A stretch of 29,747 nt of DNA, taken from GWA2-44-9 sp964429675. Its GTDB lineage: Bacteria; Patescibacteriota; Minisyncoccia; 2-02-FULL-40-12; GWA2-44-9. The notes beneath the pieces are model-generated. The model did no database searches. It worked only from the letters and a program-made list of their open reading frames with translations, and was not told where the DNA came from. The stretch lies in assembly GCA_964429675.1 (NCBI GenBank), contig CAYSDF010000004.1, positions 1 to 29,747 of the forward strand. Reading direction: 5' to 3'. A program made the translations under genes and the position numbers. Positions 7,840-14,291 of this stretch are shown here, piece by piece. The first letter of the stretch is position 1, and each line of letters begins with the position of its first letter.

Positions 7840-8016
7840 ATGCCAAAGTATTCAACAAAAAGTCAAAAAATGGTAGAAAAAGCCATGCACAAGATGAAGT
7901 CTGGTGAGCTTAAGAGCGGTCGTAGCGGGCAAACTGTGAAAAGTCGCAAGCAAGCAATTGCCATTGGCCTTTCAGAGGCAAGAAAAAAAGGCGCTAAAAT
8001 TCCTAAAATAAAATAA
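7840..8016 (+). CDS. Small basic DUF6496-like protein
   Basis: A 58-codon frame: starts MPKYSTKSQKMVEKAMHKMK, continues through SGELKSGRSGQTVKSRKQAI, and ends AIGLSEARKKGAKIPKIK. The arrangement of a Lys-rich helix, SG..K.GRSG..V.SRKQAIAIGLSEARKKGAK is that of DUF6496-type small proteins. It is strongly basic (many Lys and Arg) and may bind nucleic acid; its function is not known. The next small basic gene begins one nucleotide after this stop (TAA-T-ATG), so the two form a tight bicistron. I chose the only in-frame ATG giving the conserved N-terminus; no clear Shine-Dalgarno sequence precedes it. Confidence 0.75.
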   Translation: MPKYSTKSQKMVEKAMHKMKSGELKSGRSGQTVKSRKQAIAIGLSEARKKGAKIPKIK

Positions 8017-8017
8017 T

Positions 8018-8221
8018 ATGCCAAAACATAAAAGTATTTTTAGGACCAAGCATAAGGGTAAAGGAAGCACTGTCTATGCAAAAAGACGCACAGATGGCAG
8101 GTTTCTAGACATCGAGAATATAGGCAAGGCAACTCGTGCCGATATGCGGAAAAAGGCCAAAACTATAGTAAAACCGGGATACGGTTTCAGGGGAGATCTT
8201 AAGAAAAAGAAAAATAGTTAG
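8018..8221 (+). CDS. Small basic protein of unknown function
   Basis: A 67-residue protein, MPKHKSIFRTKHKGKGSTVY at its start and ending RGDLKKKKNS, with about a third Lys/Arg, no Cys and no membrane segment. I do not recognise a family. The YAKRRTDGRFLDIENIGKAT segment looks like a short beta-hairpin followed by a basic helix (RADMRKKAKTIVKPG). Translationally linked to the DUF6496-like gene (1-nt gap). The composition suggests a nucleic-acid-associated protein, but that is inference. No terminator is visible directly after it; the next 50 nt lead into a likely promoter. Confidence 0.65.
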   Translation: MPKHKSIFRTKHKGKGSTVYAKRRTDGRFLDIENIGKATRADMRKKAKTIVKPGYGFRGDLKKKKNS

Positions 8222-8268
8222 TAATAGTCCGTTTTTCTCCCATCTGTGGATAATCAAGGACGACTTCT

Positions 8269-8277
8269 TGGTATAAT
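8269..8277 (+). promoter_or_regulatory. Candidate extended -10 promoter
   Basis: TGGTATAAT is an extended -10 box (TGn-TATAAT) in the intergenic region before the Ala/Gly/Val-rich gene; no good -35 box is visible. The surrounding segment contains an exact 14-nt direct repeat, TAGTTAGTAATAGT, at 8215-8228 and 8280-8293. Confidence 0.45.
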
Positions 8278-8346
8278 CTTAGTTAGTAATAGTTTAATAG
8301 TAATGCACGGCGATTATCGGATTCAACGTTGTTGAGCAGGTGTTCG

Positions 8347-8928
8347 TTGGAGCATTACGTTGATAAAGTGTTTTCACTTATATCACGAATCGTTGACGGT
8401 GTGAAGGCGGGAGTCGTCGCAAGTATGAAAGGCGCCGGCGATATTGGGAATACAGCAGTTGATGCGGTAAGAGACGTAACCGTTACCGCTCTTAAGGGTA
8501 CGGATGAAGTAGTATCAGCCGGTGTTGATGCCGCAGGATCAGTAGTATCGGGCGCTATCAAAGGCGTTGCCGAGATCGGTGCCGTCAGTGCTAGTACGGT
8601 GCGGGCAATTGTTATGGGCACAGTTAAGGGCATGACTGAAGCAGGTGGCAAACATGATGAGGCAGTGAAGGGCGCAGTCGGTCAGGCTATCCATGAAGCC
8701 AAGGGTCTTGGCATAAATGTCGCGGATGTAGCAGTAAGCGCAGTAACTGGAGCGATTGATGCAGCTCGAGATGCGGGCGGCAATGTTATAGACTCTACGA
8801 GGTATGCGGTTGGTGCCGCTCTTGATGCGGTCAAAGACATGGGCGCCGAAACTATAGATGCGGTGACGGATGCGCTATCTGAAGGTGTTGCGGGTGCCAA
8901 AAAAGTCATTGATGCGGCAATCAAATAA
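8347..8928 (+). CDS. Ala/Gly/Val-rich helical repeat protein
   Basis: Depending on the start, about 185-199 residues almost entirely composed of short degenerate repeats of the type G-A-[IV]-x-G-A-x-[DE]-A-[AG]-x-x-[AV]: for example DAVRDVTVTALKGTDEVV, GAIKGVAEIGAVSAS, GAIDAARDAGGNVID and AALDAVKDMGAETIDAV. There are no Cys, Trp or Pro in the repeat region. The regular spacing of Ala, Val and charged residues predicts long amphipathic helices, as in LEA-like, phasin-like or apolipoprotein-like proteins. The gene is visibly richer in G+C than its neighbours because of the Ala/Gly codons. Starts at TTG 8329, TTG 8347 and GTG 8368 are all possible; 8347 has AGCAGG 6 nt upstream. The function is unknown; a membrane-surface or stress-protective role would be a guess. 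Confidence 0.65.
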   Translation: MEHYVDKVFSLISRIVDGVKAGVVASMKGAGDIGNTAVDAVRDVTVTALKGTDEVVSAGVDAAGSVVSGAIKGVAEIGAVSASTVRAIVMGTVKGMTEAGGKHDEAVKGAVGQAIHEAKGLGINVADVAVSAVTGAIDAARDAGGNVIDSTRYAVGAALDAVKDMGAETIDAVTDALSEGVAGAKKVIDAAIK

Positions 8929-8985
8929 AAAAACTTTTCACATGTCGTCTGAAGATGTTCTAGCGATTATGTGATTAAAAAAAAT

Positions 8986-9192
8986 ATGACATTATTTAAA
9001 TTAGTATTAACTGTCTTATGGTTGATCTTGTTCATCTGGTCTCTACTGGATATTATAAATGCTCACAAGTCCACCGGATGGAAGGTAGTCTGGGGACTAG
9101 TTTGTCTGGCATTTCCGGTAGTTGGAACGATTATCTACTATTTCTTCGCCAGGCAGAAAGACATGCAACTACCCGCGGATTTTCAGAAATAA
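8986..9192 (+). CDS. PLDc_N-type small membrane protein
   Basis: A 68-residue protein (73 if the in-frame GTG at 8971 is used) with two hydrophobic helices. It carries the phospholipase D N-terminal-domain pattern: LWLILFIWSLLDIIN, then HKSTGWKVVWGLVCLAFPVVGTIIYYFFAR. That W.L.D, KxxW, FPxxGxxxYY signature is the PLDc_N domain, which anchors cardiolipin synthases but also occurs alone, as here, in small proteins of unknown role. There is no catalytic HKD motif. It is followed by a strong bidirectional terminator. Confidence 0.8.
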   Translation: MTLFKLVLTVLWLILFIWSLLDIINAHKSTGWKVVWGLVCLAFPVVGTIIYYFFARQKDMQLPADFQK

Positions 9193-9216
9193 TAATTTGT
9201 AATATAAAAATTGAAT

Positions 9217-9255
9217 CTAACAAAACACCCCCGCTAAGGCGGGGGTGTTTTGTTA
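9217..9255. terminator. Bidirectional intrinsic terminator
   Basis: A 17-18 bp stem with the core CCCCCGC-TAAG-GCGGGGG (9228-9245), flanked by A-rich and T-rich arms (AACAAAACA / TGTTTTGTT). It lies between the plus-strand PLDc_N gene and the minus-strand glycoside hydrolase gene, so it can end both. Confidence 0.85.
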
Positions 9256-9338
9256 GACAGTCATACTTAAACCATTTTTAGTCAGACCGTTACTATAGCC
9301 CTATTTTTTAAAGAGAAAGTACATGAGCCCCAGCCTTT

Positions 9339-10631
9339 CTATGGAGTTATTTGTCGATAGACATCCTCTGCTGGTTTGCCTAGAATTCCCATGCCATCGC
9401 CTCCCACATCTTGAAGTCGATACCAAAATACTTTTTTTACAAAATCTAATGATTTAGCTATCTCATACGTCTTTCGTAGATATTCTGCCTGCTGATCTTC
9501 CGAAACAGCACCAAATGCTTCTGGAGCAGTCGGCCAACCTATCTCGGTTATCCAAATAGGCGTATCAAGGTCACCATAGGTCTCCATGATATTTTTCATG
9601 AATAATAAATAACTTTTTAAATAAACATCCGGATCATTGGGCTGGCCATAGGGATTTAGAGCCAGAACATCGAAATAATTTCTTGCACCAGCCGCGTACA
9701 TATCCCGCAAGTACTGTTTAGGAGGATTTATACCAGTTGGTCCTCCGCTTATAACGATAGCTTGCGGATTAGCCTCCTTAATGGCTGTATAGGCCATTTT
9801 AAGCAGTCTGACATATTCCATGGCGCTAGGCTGGGGATACCAAAACAAAGGTACATTGGGTTCATTCCAAACTTGCCAGTATTCAATGTCAGGATTCTTG
9901 GCAACTAAGGTTTTTAGTTCTTGTGCCCATTTTAAATAATCAGAAGGAGGAGGTACTCCCGAGAGATTGGAGGGTTTTTCATCCACTTTCTGCACCATTA
10001 TCTTGATGCCTCTCTGTTGAAGATCATTCTTGGCAAATGACAGATCGCTTGGCGTAAGACGGACTATATTCACACCAAGATTTTGTAGTTTATTTATATC
10101 GTTGACTGAACTGATGCCTGGTATGATTCCATATTCAAAATCTTGCCGCGTCAGCTCGTTAAACAATAGATCTTGGCCTGTATTATAAGATGCACGTTCG
10201 TACTGGTTAATTACATAAATAGAGTCCCAATCCAAATTAGCCGTTTCAAATTCTTGCCAAGTTATGTTTAGCCATCTTTTAGTACCCGTATCTTCGTCCG
10301 GAAATAATTTATATACCTTGGTATCGGTTATTTCCCTGACTAGATAGGAGAGTTTATATTGGCCAAAAGTCGATTCGCTTACTGTTTTGATGTTTTCCCA
10401 TTTAAGATGCGAATATTGATTAAATATGTCGGGATTCAGAATAAGCCGCTTGAATTTTTTTACTTGGCCAGAGCTACTGGAAGGATCGCCGACAATTTTT
10501 ACGATATATACATTATCATGGGCCGCAGTCTTTATGAGGTCTCCATCAATAATAACCTGGGCGAATGTATTACCAGAAATAAATAAAAAAGCGGATAATA
10601 TAACAATGCTGATAGATAATGGCTTAATCAT
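9339..10631 (-). CDS. Secreted clan-A glycoside hydrolase with N-terminal surface domain
   Basis: A 430-residue exported enzyme. A signal peptide (about residues 1-24, ending NTFA|Q) precedes a domain (about 38-150) with two strand-turn units around KRLILNPDIFNQYSHLKW and KVYKLFPDEDTGTKRWLN; this resembles a domain I associate with surface proteins of this bacterial group. Residues about 165-430 form a TIM barrel with clan-A catalytic residues: acid/base Glu257 in YWQVWNEPN and nucleophile Glu363 in IWITEIGWP. Both glutamates are intact, so a retaining glycosidase acting on an external polysaccharide is likely; GH39, GH5 and related families share this pattern and I cannot choose. The barrel is compact. 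TAAACT-N6-ATG upstream implies a leaderless mRNA. Confidence 0.8.
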   Translation of the reverse strand: MIKPLSISIVILSAFLFISGNTFAQVIIDGDLIKTAAHDNVYIVKIVGDPSSSSGQVKKFKRLILNPDIFNQYSHLKWENIKTVSESTFGQYKLSYLVREITDTKVYKLFPDEDTGTKRWLNITWQEFETANLDWDSIYVINQYERASYNTGQDLLFNELTRQDFEYGIIPGISSVNDINKLQNLGVNIVRLTPSDLSFAKNDLQQRGIKIMVQKVDEKPSNLSGVPPPSDYLKWAQELKTLVAKNPDIEYWQVWNEPNVPLFWYPQPSAMEYVRLLKMAYTAIKEANPQAIVISGGPTGINPPKQYLRDMYAAGARNYFDVLALNPYGQPNDPDVYLKSYLLFMKNIMETYGDLDTPIWITEIGWPTAPEAFGAVSEDQQAEYLRKTYEIAKSLDFVKKVFWYRLQDVGGDGMGILGKPAEDVYRQITP

Positions 10632-10651
10632 AATATAAGTTTATCACATGT

Positions 10652-10684
10652 ATCTAAAAACCGTCCAAAGGACGGTTTTTAGAT
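10652..10684 (-). terminator. Intrinsic terminator after the DUF4382 gene
   Basis: The stem ATCTAAAAACCGTCC / GACGGTTTTTAGAT with an AAAG loop lies 15 nt beyond the stop of the minus-strand DUF4382 gene and just before the glycoside hydrolase start. The two minus-strand genes are therefore probably separate transcription units. Confidence 0.75.
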
Positions 10685-10698
10685 TGGGCACGAATAAA

Positions 10699-11391
10699 CT
10701 AAAGGCCCCTTACTTTTACCATTCCACTGTTATCTATTTCCAAATTACCATTAAGCTCAAAGTTCTCTTTAGCTTCACCATTAACATCCATTCCTTCCTG
10801 GATATCTTCTTCCAGGACGCCGTTGTCTATCTCTACCTTACCGTTGCTATCTACATTAACTTCGGCTCCGCTGCGAACCGTCATGTGCACTACCGGACTG
10901 AATATGAATAATCCCGTACCGGTTTTGTGGAGTGAAGCGCTGGCCAAGAAATCAAGATTAACACTTGAAGTTTCACCGGCCTTAATGACTATATTGCCGT
11001 TTAATTTTAATTGGCTTGAGGGCAATTTAGCATCAATCACTGCTCCGGTTCTGGTCTTTACTTTTATATCGCTTATAGTAACTCTGATCTGATTATATGT
11101 TCCTGCAGCTACGCTAGTATCGGCGGCAACGGCTAATTCACCCTTAGCTTTCAGATCAAGAAGGTTGTAGGTCCTGGTTGCCGAAGAAACTGTTACCCAA
11201 CCGGTCGTTTCGCTTTGAAGTTCTACTTTGTTCACGGTTGCAGTCACTTCACTAATACTTGTCATATCGAAAGCGGCATCTGTAATAGAAACTACTACTC
11301 GTCCGTTTTTCCCGTTGCCCATTTTCTGGAATATTACAAAGCCACCAATTGCGACTAAAATAACAACTAGGACTGTAATTAGTTTGTTCAT
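10699..11391 (-). CDS. DUF4382 domain membrane-anchored protein
   Basis: A 230-residue protein with one N-terminal membrane helix (about residues 4-22) and a beta-sandwich domain matching DUF4382: GRVVVSITDAAFDMTSISEV then V.KVELQS, YNLLDLKA, AGTYNQIRVTISDIKVKT and a final VHMTVRSGAEV strand. DUF4382 proteins are exported; the domain has no known activity. The last 40 residues (about 190-230) are acidic and repetitive, with recurring D-x-x-G or N-G turns (DSNGKVEID, DVNGEAKENFELNGNLEID), possibly a short stalk or Ca-binding-like turn region; that is inference. Its terminator is at 10652-10684. Confidence 0.82.
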   Translation of the reverse strand: MNKLITVLVVILVAIGGFVIFQKMGNGKNGRVVVSITDAAFDMTSISEVTATVNKVELQSETTGWVTVSSATRTYNLLDLKAKGELAVAADTSVAAGTYNQIRVTISDIKVKTRTGAVIDAKLPSSQLKLNGNIVIKAGETSSVNLDFLASASLHKTGTGLFIFSPVVHMTVRSGAEVNVDSNGKVEIDNGVLEEDIQEGMDVNGEAKENFELNGNLEIDNSGMVKVRGL

Positions 11392-11533
11392 TTTTAATTT
11401 GATTTATTTTAAACTCTTGAATAGGCAGAACAGATCGACCCCCCCATTTAATTCAATATAGGAGCTTAACTATTATTATAATATATCCCCCTAAGTTAGG
11501 GCAACCACCCCTGTATAGAATCAGTACAAGGTC

Positions 11534-11561
11534 TTGCTATCGGCTGTTTTTATATTAGAAT
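11534..11561 (+). promoter_or_regulatory. Candidate promoter of the acyl-CoA ligase gene
   Basis: TTGCTA (11534-11539), a 16-nt spacer and TAGAAT (11556-11561) lie about 40-60 nt upstream of the gene. There is no competing gene in the segment 11392-11601. Confidence 0.5.
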
Positions 11562-11601
11562 CAGCGATAAGATCTTTTAAATCCAGATAGCGAGGTTGGA
11601 A

Positions 11602-13317
11602 GTGGATTATAAGTGGCTCAGAGAAGGTAGTATGAGGAGCATTCCCGTCTTATTGGAGGATATGGCATCTAAAATGCAGGATAAGCCGGCTATTGTCTAT
11701 TACGATAAGAAGATAAGTTATCAAGAACTGAATAGTATTAGTTTAAGTGTATCTTTGTATGTTAAGAAATTCAGTAAACCTGGGGATCGGGTAGCGATAT
11801 TAATGCCCAATATTCCTCAGTTCGCTTTTTGCTACTACGGCACACTTATGGCTAATCATATTGCCGTACCCGTTAATTTTATCTCTATCGCAGATGATCT
11901 TAAGGCTCAGAAACCTGTTTCTGAAATAAAAGTAACTAAAGATATTGTAGCCCAAATTGAGGATTCTAAGCCGGCAATTATTTTTGCGGCCGACTTCCTC
12001 TATCCAATCTTATCGCAGATTAGAATAAATTGGGATTGTAAAATTGTTTTGACCAGCCCCGGTGAATATTTACCTTGGCAGTTGAAGCTTTTGTACCCTC
12101 TGAAAGCCCGGAAAGAAGGTAGGAGTATTAAGCGAAGATTAGCTGATGCCGATTGGTTTCAAGAAGATATTATCAACTGTCCAGGCGGACTCATGCTGGA
12201 AAAAGTTGATCCCAGTGACGTTGCTCAATTCCAGTATACTGGTGGTACTACCGGTACTCCAAAGGCAGCGATGCTTACGCATAGAAATTTAGTAAGTAAT
12301 ATACTTCAAGGCAGAGAGCATTTCGGCGATCTGCTTGTTGATGGCCAGGAAGTTGTCCTTGGCGCCTTGCCTTTTTTCCACATCTACGGCCTAACCACCT
12401 GTCTTAATCTGACACTTCTTTCTTTGGGCGGGACGTTAGTCTTGATGCCTGCTTTTGATCCTAAGCTCGCCATAAAATACATAGAGAAATACAAAGTTAC
12501 CATGTTTTCTGGTGTGAATAGGATGTATCAAGCCGTAGTCAATCAGGAGGAATTGTTAGCCAAGGCGGATGTCTCATCCCTGAAACTTTGTATCAGCGGA
12601 GCAGGACCAATCGACAAAAGTATCTGTGATAAATTTAAAGAGATTACTAAAGATATTTCGATCGTTGAGGGCTATGGATTATCGGAAACGTCGCCTGTTG
12701 TGTCAGTAACTAGACCTGAAGATTTAAGCCAATCCCGGCCTGCCGGATTTATTGGTAAGCCATTACCCGAAACCAAAGTTAGAATACTCAGTGAAAACGG
12801 CGAAGATTTACCAATAGGCACGATCGGAGAGATAGTAGTGTGCGGTCCGCAGGTTATGTCCGGCTATTATAATAAACCCGATGAGACCAAGGCAGTCTTG
12901 AGCGGCGGCGCTGAGGATTGGTTTAAAACTGGTGATGTGGGCTATGTAGACCAAGAAGGGTATCTTTATTTCACCGATAGGTTAAAGGACGTAATCACGG
13001 TCATGGGAGAAAATGTTTATGCCTCGCATATTGAAAAGAGACTGATAGAAGATCCCAAAATTAAAGAAGCCGTTGTTGTCGGTATGCCCGATATCAAAGT
13101 AGGGGAAACTCCGGTGGCCTTAGTTGTCCTTCAGGATTCAAGCTGGGACAAGTCTGATTCCGAAATCAATATCATTGCCAGGATTGCTTCTTATGATGAT
13201 TGGGAAAAATATTTCCGGCCATCTCGGATTGTAATTGTCGATTCATTGGACCAGTTTAAAAATTCTATCGGTAAGATTTCTAAAATTAAAATCAAGGAGT
13301 ATTTAAAAAGTTTGTAA
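11602..13317 (+). CDS. AMP-forming acyl-CoA synthetase-like enzyme (ANL superfamily)
   Basis: About 571 residues. From the upstream TTG at 11596 the numbering gives: P-loop YTGGTTGTPKAAMLTHRN (about 214-231), the A5 motif EGYGLSETSPV, the A8 hinge GDVGYVDQEGYLYFTDRLKDVI, and an A10 motif ending IGKISKIKIKEYL with the catalytic Lys560. All are intact, so it should adenylate a carboxylate, most like long-chain fatty acids judged by overall layout. GTG 11602 is chosen because AGCGAGG ends 6 nt before it; ATG 11632 (GAGAAGG 4 nt upstream) is the main alternative. No fatty-acid pathway genes are near. Many CPR genomes lack fatty-acid synthesis, so use of scavenged or host lipids is possible (inference). 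Confidence 0.88.
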   Translation: MDYKWLREGSMRSIPVLLEDMASKMQDKPAIVYYDKKISYQELNSISLSVSLYVKKFSKPGDRVAILMPNIPQFAFCYYGTLMANHIAVPVNFISIADDLKAQKPVSEIKVTKDIVAQIEDSKPAIIFAADFLYPILSQIRINWDCKIVLTSPGEYLPWQLKLLYPLKARKEGRSIKRRLADADWFQEDIINCPGGLMLEKVDPSDVAQFQYTGGTTGTPKAAMLTHRNLVSNILQGREHFGDLLVDGQEVVLGALPFFHIYGLTTCLNLTLLSLGGTLVLMPAFDPKLAIKYIEKYKVTMFSGVNRMYQAVVNQEELLAKADVSSLKLCISGAGPIDKSICDKFKEITKDISIVEGYGLSETSPVVSVTRPEDLSQSRPAGFIGKPLPETKVRILSENGEDLPIGTIGEIVVCGPQVMSGYYNKPDETKAVLSGGAEDWFKTGDVGYVDQEGYLYFTDRLKDVITVMGENVYASHIEKRLIEDPKIKEAVVVGMPDIKVGETPVALVVLQDSSWDKSDSEINIIARIASYDDWEKYFRPSRIVIVDSLDQFKNSIGKISKIKIKEYLKSL

Positions 13318-13326
13318 AAATGAATC

Positions 13327-13463
13327 CTCCTCGCGGCAAGCCGCGAGGAATCAAGAGGCTTCGCCTCTTGATTCCGCTGCAGAGCAGCGGAGTACTCACT
13401 CCTTTTAGCTTCGCTCGGACAAAATAGAAATAAATTTCCATTTTGCTCCTCGTTCGCTAAAAT
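13327..13463. repeat. Cluster of four consecutive hairpins (REP/BIME-like)
   Basis: Three perfect hairpins follow each other almost without gaps: TCCTCGCGG / CCGCGAGGA (13328-13349), AATCAAGAGGC / GCCTCTTGATT (13349-13373) and CCGCTGC / GCAGCGG (13374-13390). A longer imperfect one follows, TTTTAGCTTCGCTCGG.. (13403-13430) against its complement (13435-13463). None has a T-tract directly after it. The pattern is that of composite palindromic repeat elements. The segment 13318-13514 has no gene. Confidence 0.7.
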
Positions 13464-13500
13464 AATCCCGCACCCCTTGTGCTAAAAGGTGCGGGATTTT
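13464..13500 (+). terminator. Intrinsic terminator
   Basis: AATCCCGCACC (13464-13474) pairs with GGTGCGGGATT (13488-13498) and runs into TTTT. It closes the acyl-CoA ligase unit and directly abuts the promoter box of the next gene. Confidence 0.65.
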
Positions 13501-13504
13501 ATGT

Positions 13505-13510
13505 TATAAT
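13505..13510 (+). promoter_or_regulatory. -10 box of a leaderless transcript
   Basis: A perfect TATAAT lies 7 nt before the ATG at 13518 (4 nt before the ATG at 13515). Transcription would begin at or next to the start codon. No convincing -35 box; that region is occupied by the terminator stem. Confidence 0.5.
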
Positions 13511-13517
13511 TAGGATG

Positions 13518-14261
13518 ATGACTAAAAAGTATGTTTTCGTATACAGTATATCGGCATGCGTCATAACGGTTTTAGGTATTTTTTTCTTACCAGTTTTTAA
13601 AGATACTTCTATCCATGCTTCTTGGGTGCGCGCAGATTCAAAACTGAGATTGTTTTTCGCTCCAAAAATGAAAGCTGATATTCTTTTAGTGGTAAAGTTT
13701 GATAAGCAGGATCATGCCTTGTCATGTGAAGCAGCGGTTTTGAAAATGGCTTTAGCATTTCGCGGAGTTAATATTGATGAGGCCGAACTGATAAAAAGGA
13801 TAGGTTACGATAATACGTCTAAGTCATTTTCTAATGGTCAAACCATTTGGGGCGATCCCCAAAAAGGTTTTGTTGGCAGTATTGATGGCAGGATGATGGT
13901 GACCGGCTATGGCGTTTATTGGAGGCCGGTTGCTAAAGTTGCCAATATCTACCGACCATCTGTTGGTTTTGAGAATTGGAAGATCTCTGATATTGCTTTT
14001 GAGCTAAGCCGAGGCAATCCGGTAATGGTTTGGGGTTATCTTGGAAGTGGGACGCCCGTAACATGGAAAACGTCAGCCGGACAGACAGTTAGTGCTATCG
14101 CCAACGAGCACGTTTTTTTGGTCAACGGCTTAAAGGGTACAGTCGAGAATCCTCAAGGATTTTTTGTCGTAGACCCTATCTATGGTCAGACATATCTTTC
14201 GATGGCCGAATTTTCTCAAAAATGGGATTCTCTTGGACGAAGTGGAGTGGCGGTATATTGA
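13518..14261 (+). CDS. Exported C39-like cysteine peptidase (Peptidase_C39_2)
   Basis: A 247-residue protein with an N-terminal membrane helix (about residues 7-25) and a papain-like C39_2 fold. The catalytic Cys70 is in HALSCEAAVLKMAL, His198 in ANEHVFLVNG and Asp219 in FVVDPIYG, the order and spacing expected for this family. It probably acts outside the membrane on peptides or peptidoglycan cross-bridges; the substrate is unknown. Two ATGs are adjacent (13515 and 13518); 13518 fits the 7-nt distance from TATAAT. The upstream TTG at 13479 lies inside the terminator and is unlikely. A second C39_2 protein follows 30 nt later. Confidence 0.82.
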   Translation: MTKKYVFVYSISACVITVLGIFFLPVFKDTSIHASWVRADSKLRLFFAPKMKADILLVVKFDKQDHALSCEAAVLKMALAFRGVNIDEAELIKRIGYDNTSKSFSNGQTIWGDPQKGFVGSIDGRMMVTGYGVYWRPVAKVANIYRPSVGFENWKISDIAFELSRGNPVMVWGYLGSGTPVTWKTSAGQTVSAIANEHVFLVNGLKGTVENPQGFFVVDPIYGQTYLSMAEFSQKWDSLGRSGVAVY

Positions 14262-14285
14262 TTTTTGTATAAAATATAGTATAAT
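14258..14285 (+). promoter_or_regulatory. Promoter of the second C39-like gene (leaderless)
   Basis: TTGATT (14258-14263), a 16-nt spacer, and TATAAT (14280-14285), which ends exactly 6 nt before the ATG at 14292. The -35 box overlaps the stop codon of the upstream gene. This is the clearest leaderless promoter in the window. Confidence 0.68.
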
Positions 14286-14291
14286 AAAGAA

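Noticed and set aside
8215..8293. 14-nt direct repeat TAGTTAGTAATAGT at 8215 and 8280
   Set aside because: Only two copies in an AT-rich intergenic region; possibly a small local duplication, with no sign of function.
8355..8924. Two minus-strand open frames rich in Ala, Ser and Thr opposite the Ala/Gly/Val-rich gene
   Set aside because: They are mirror effects of the repetitive GC-rich codons of the plus-strand gene; neither has a sensible start signal.
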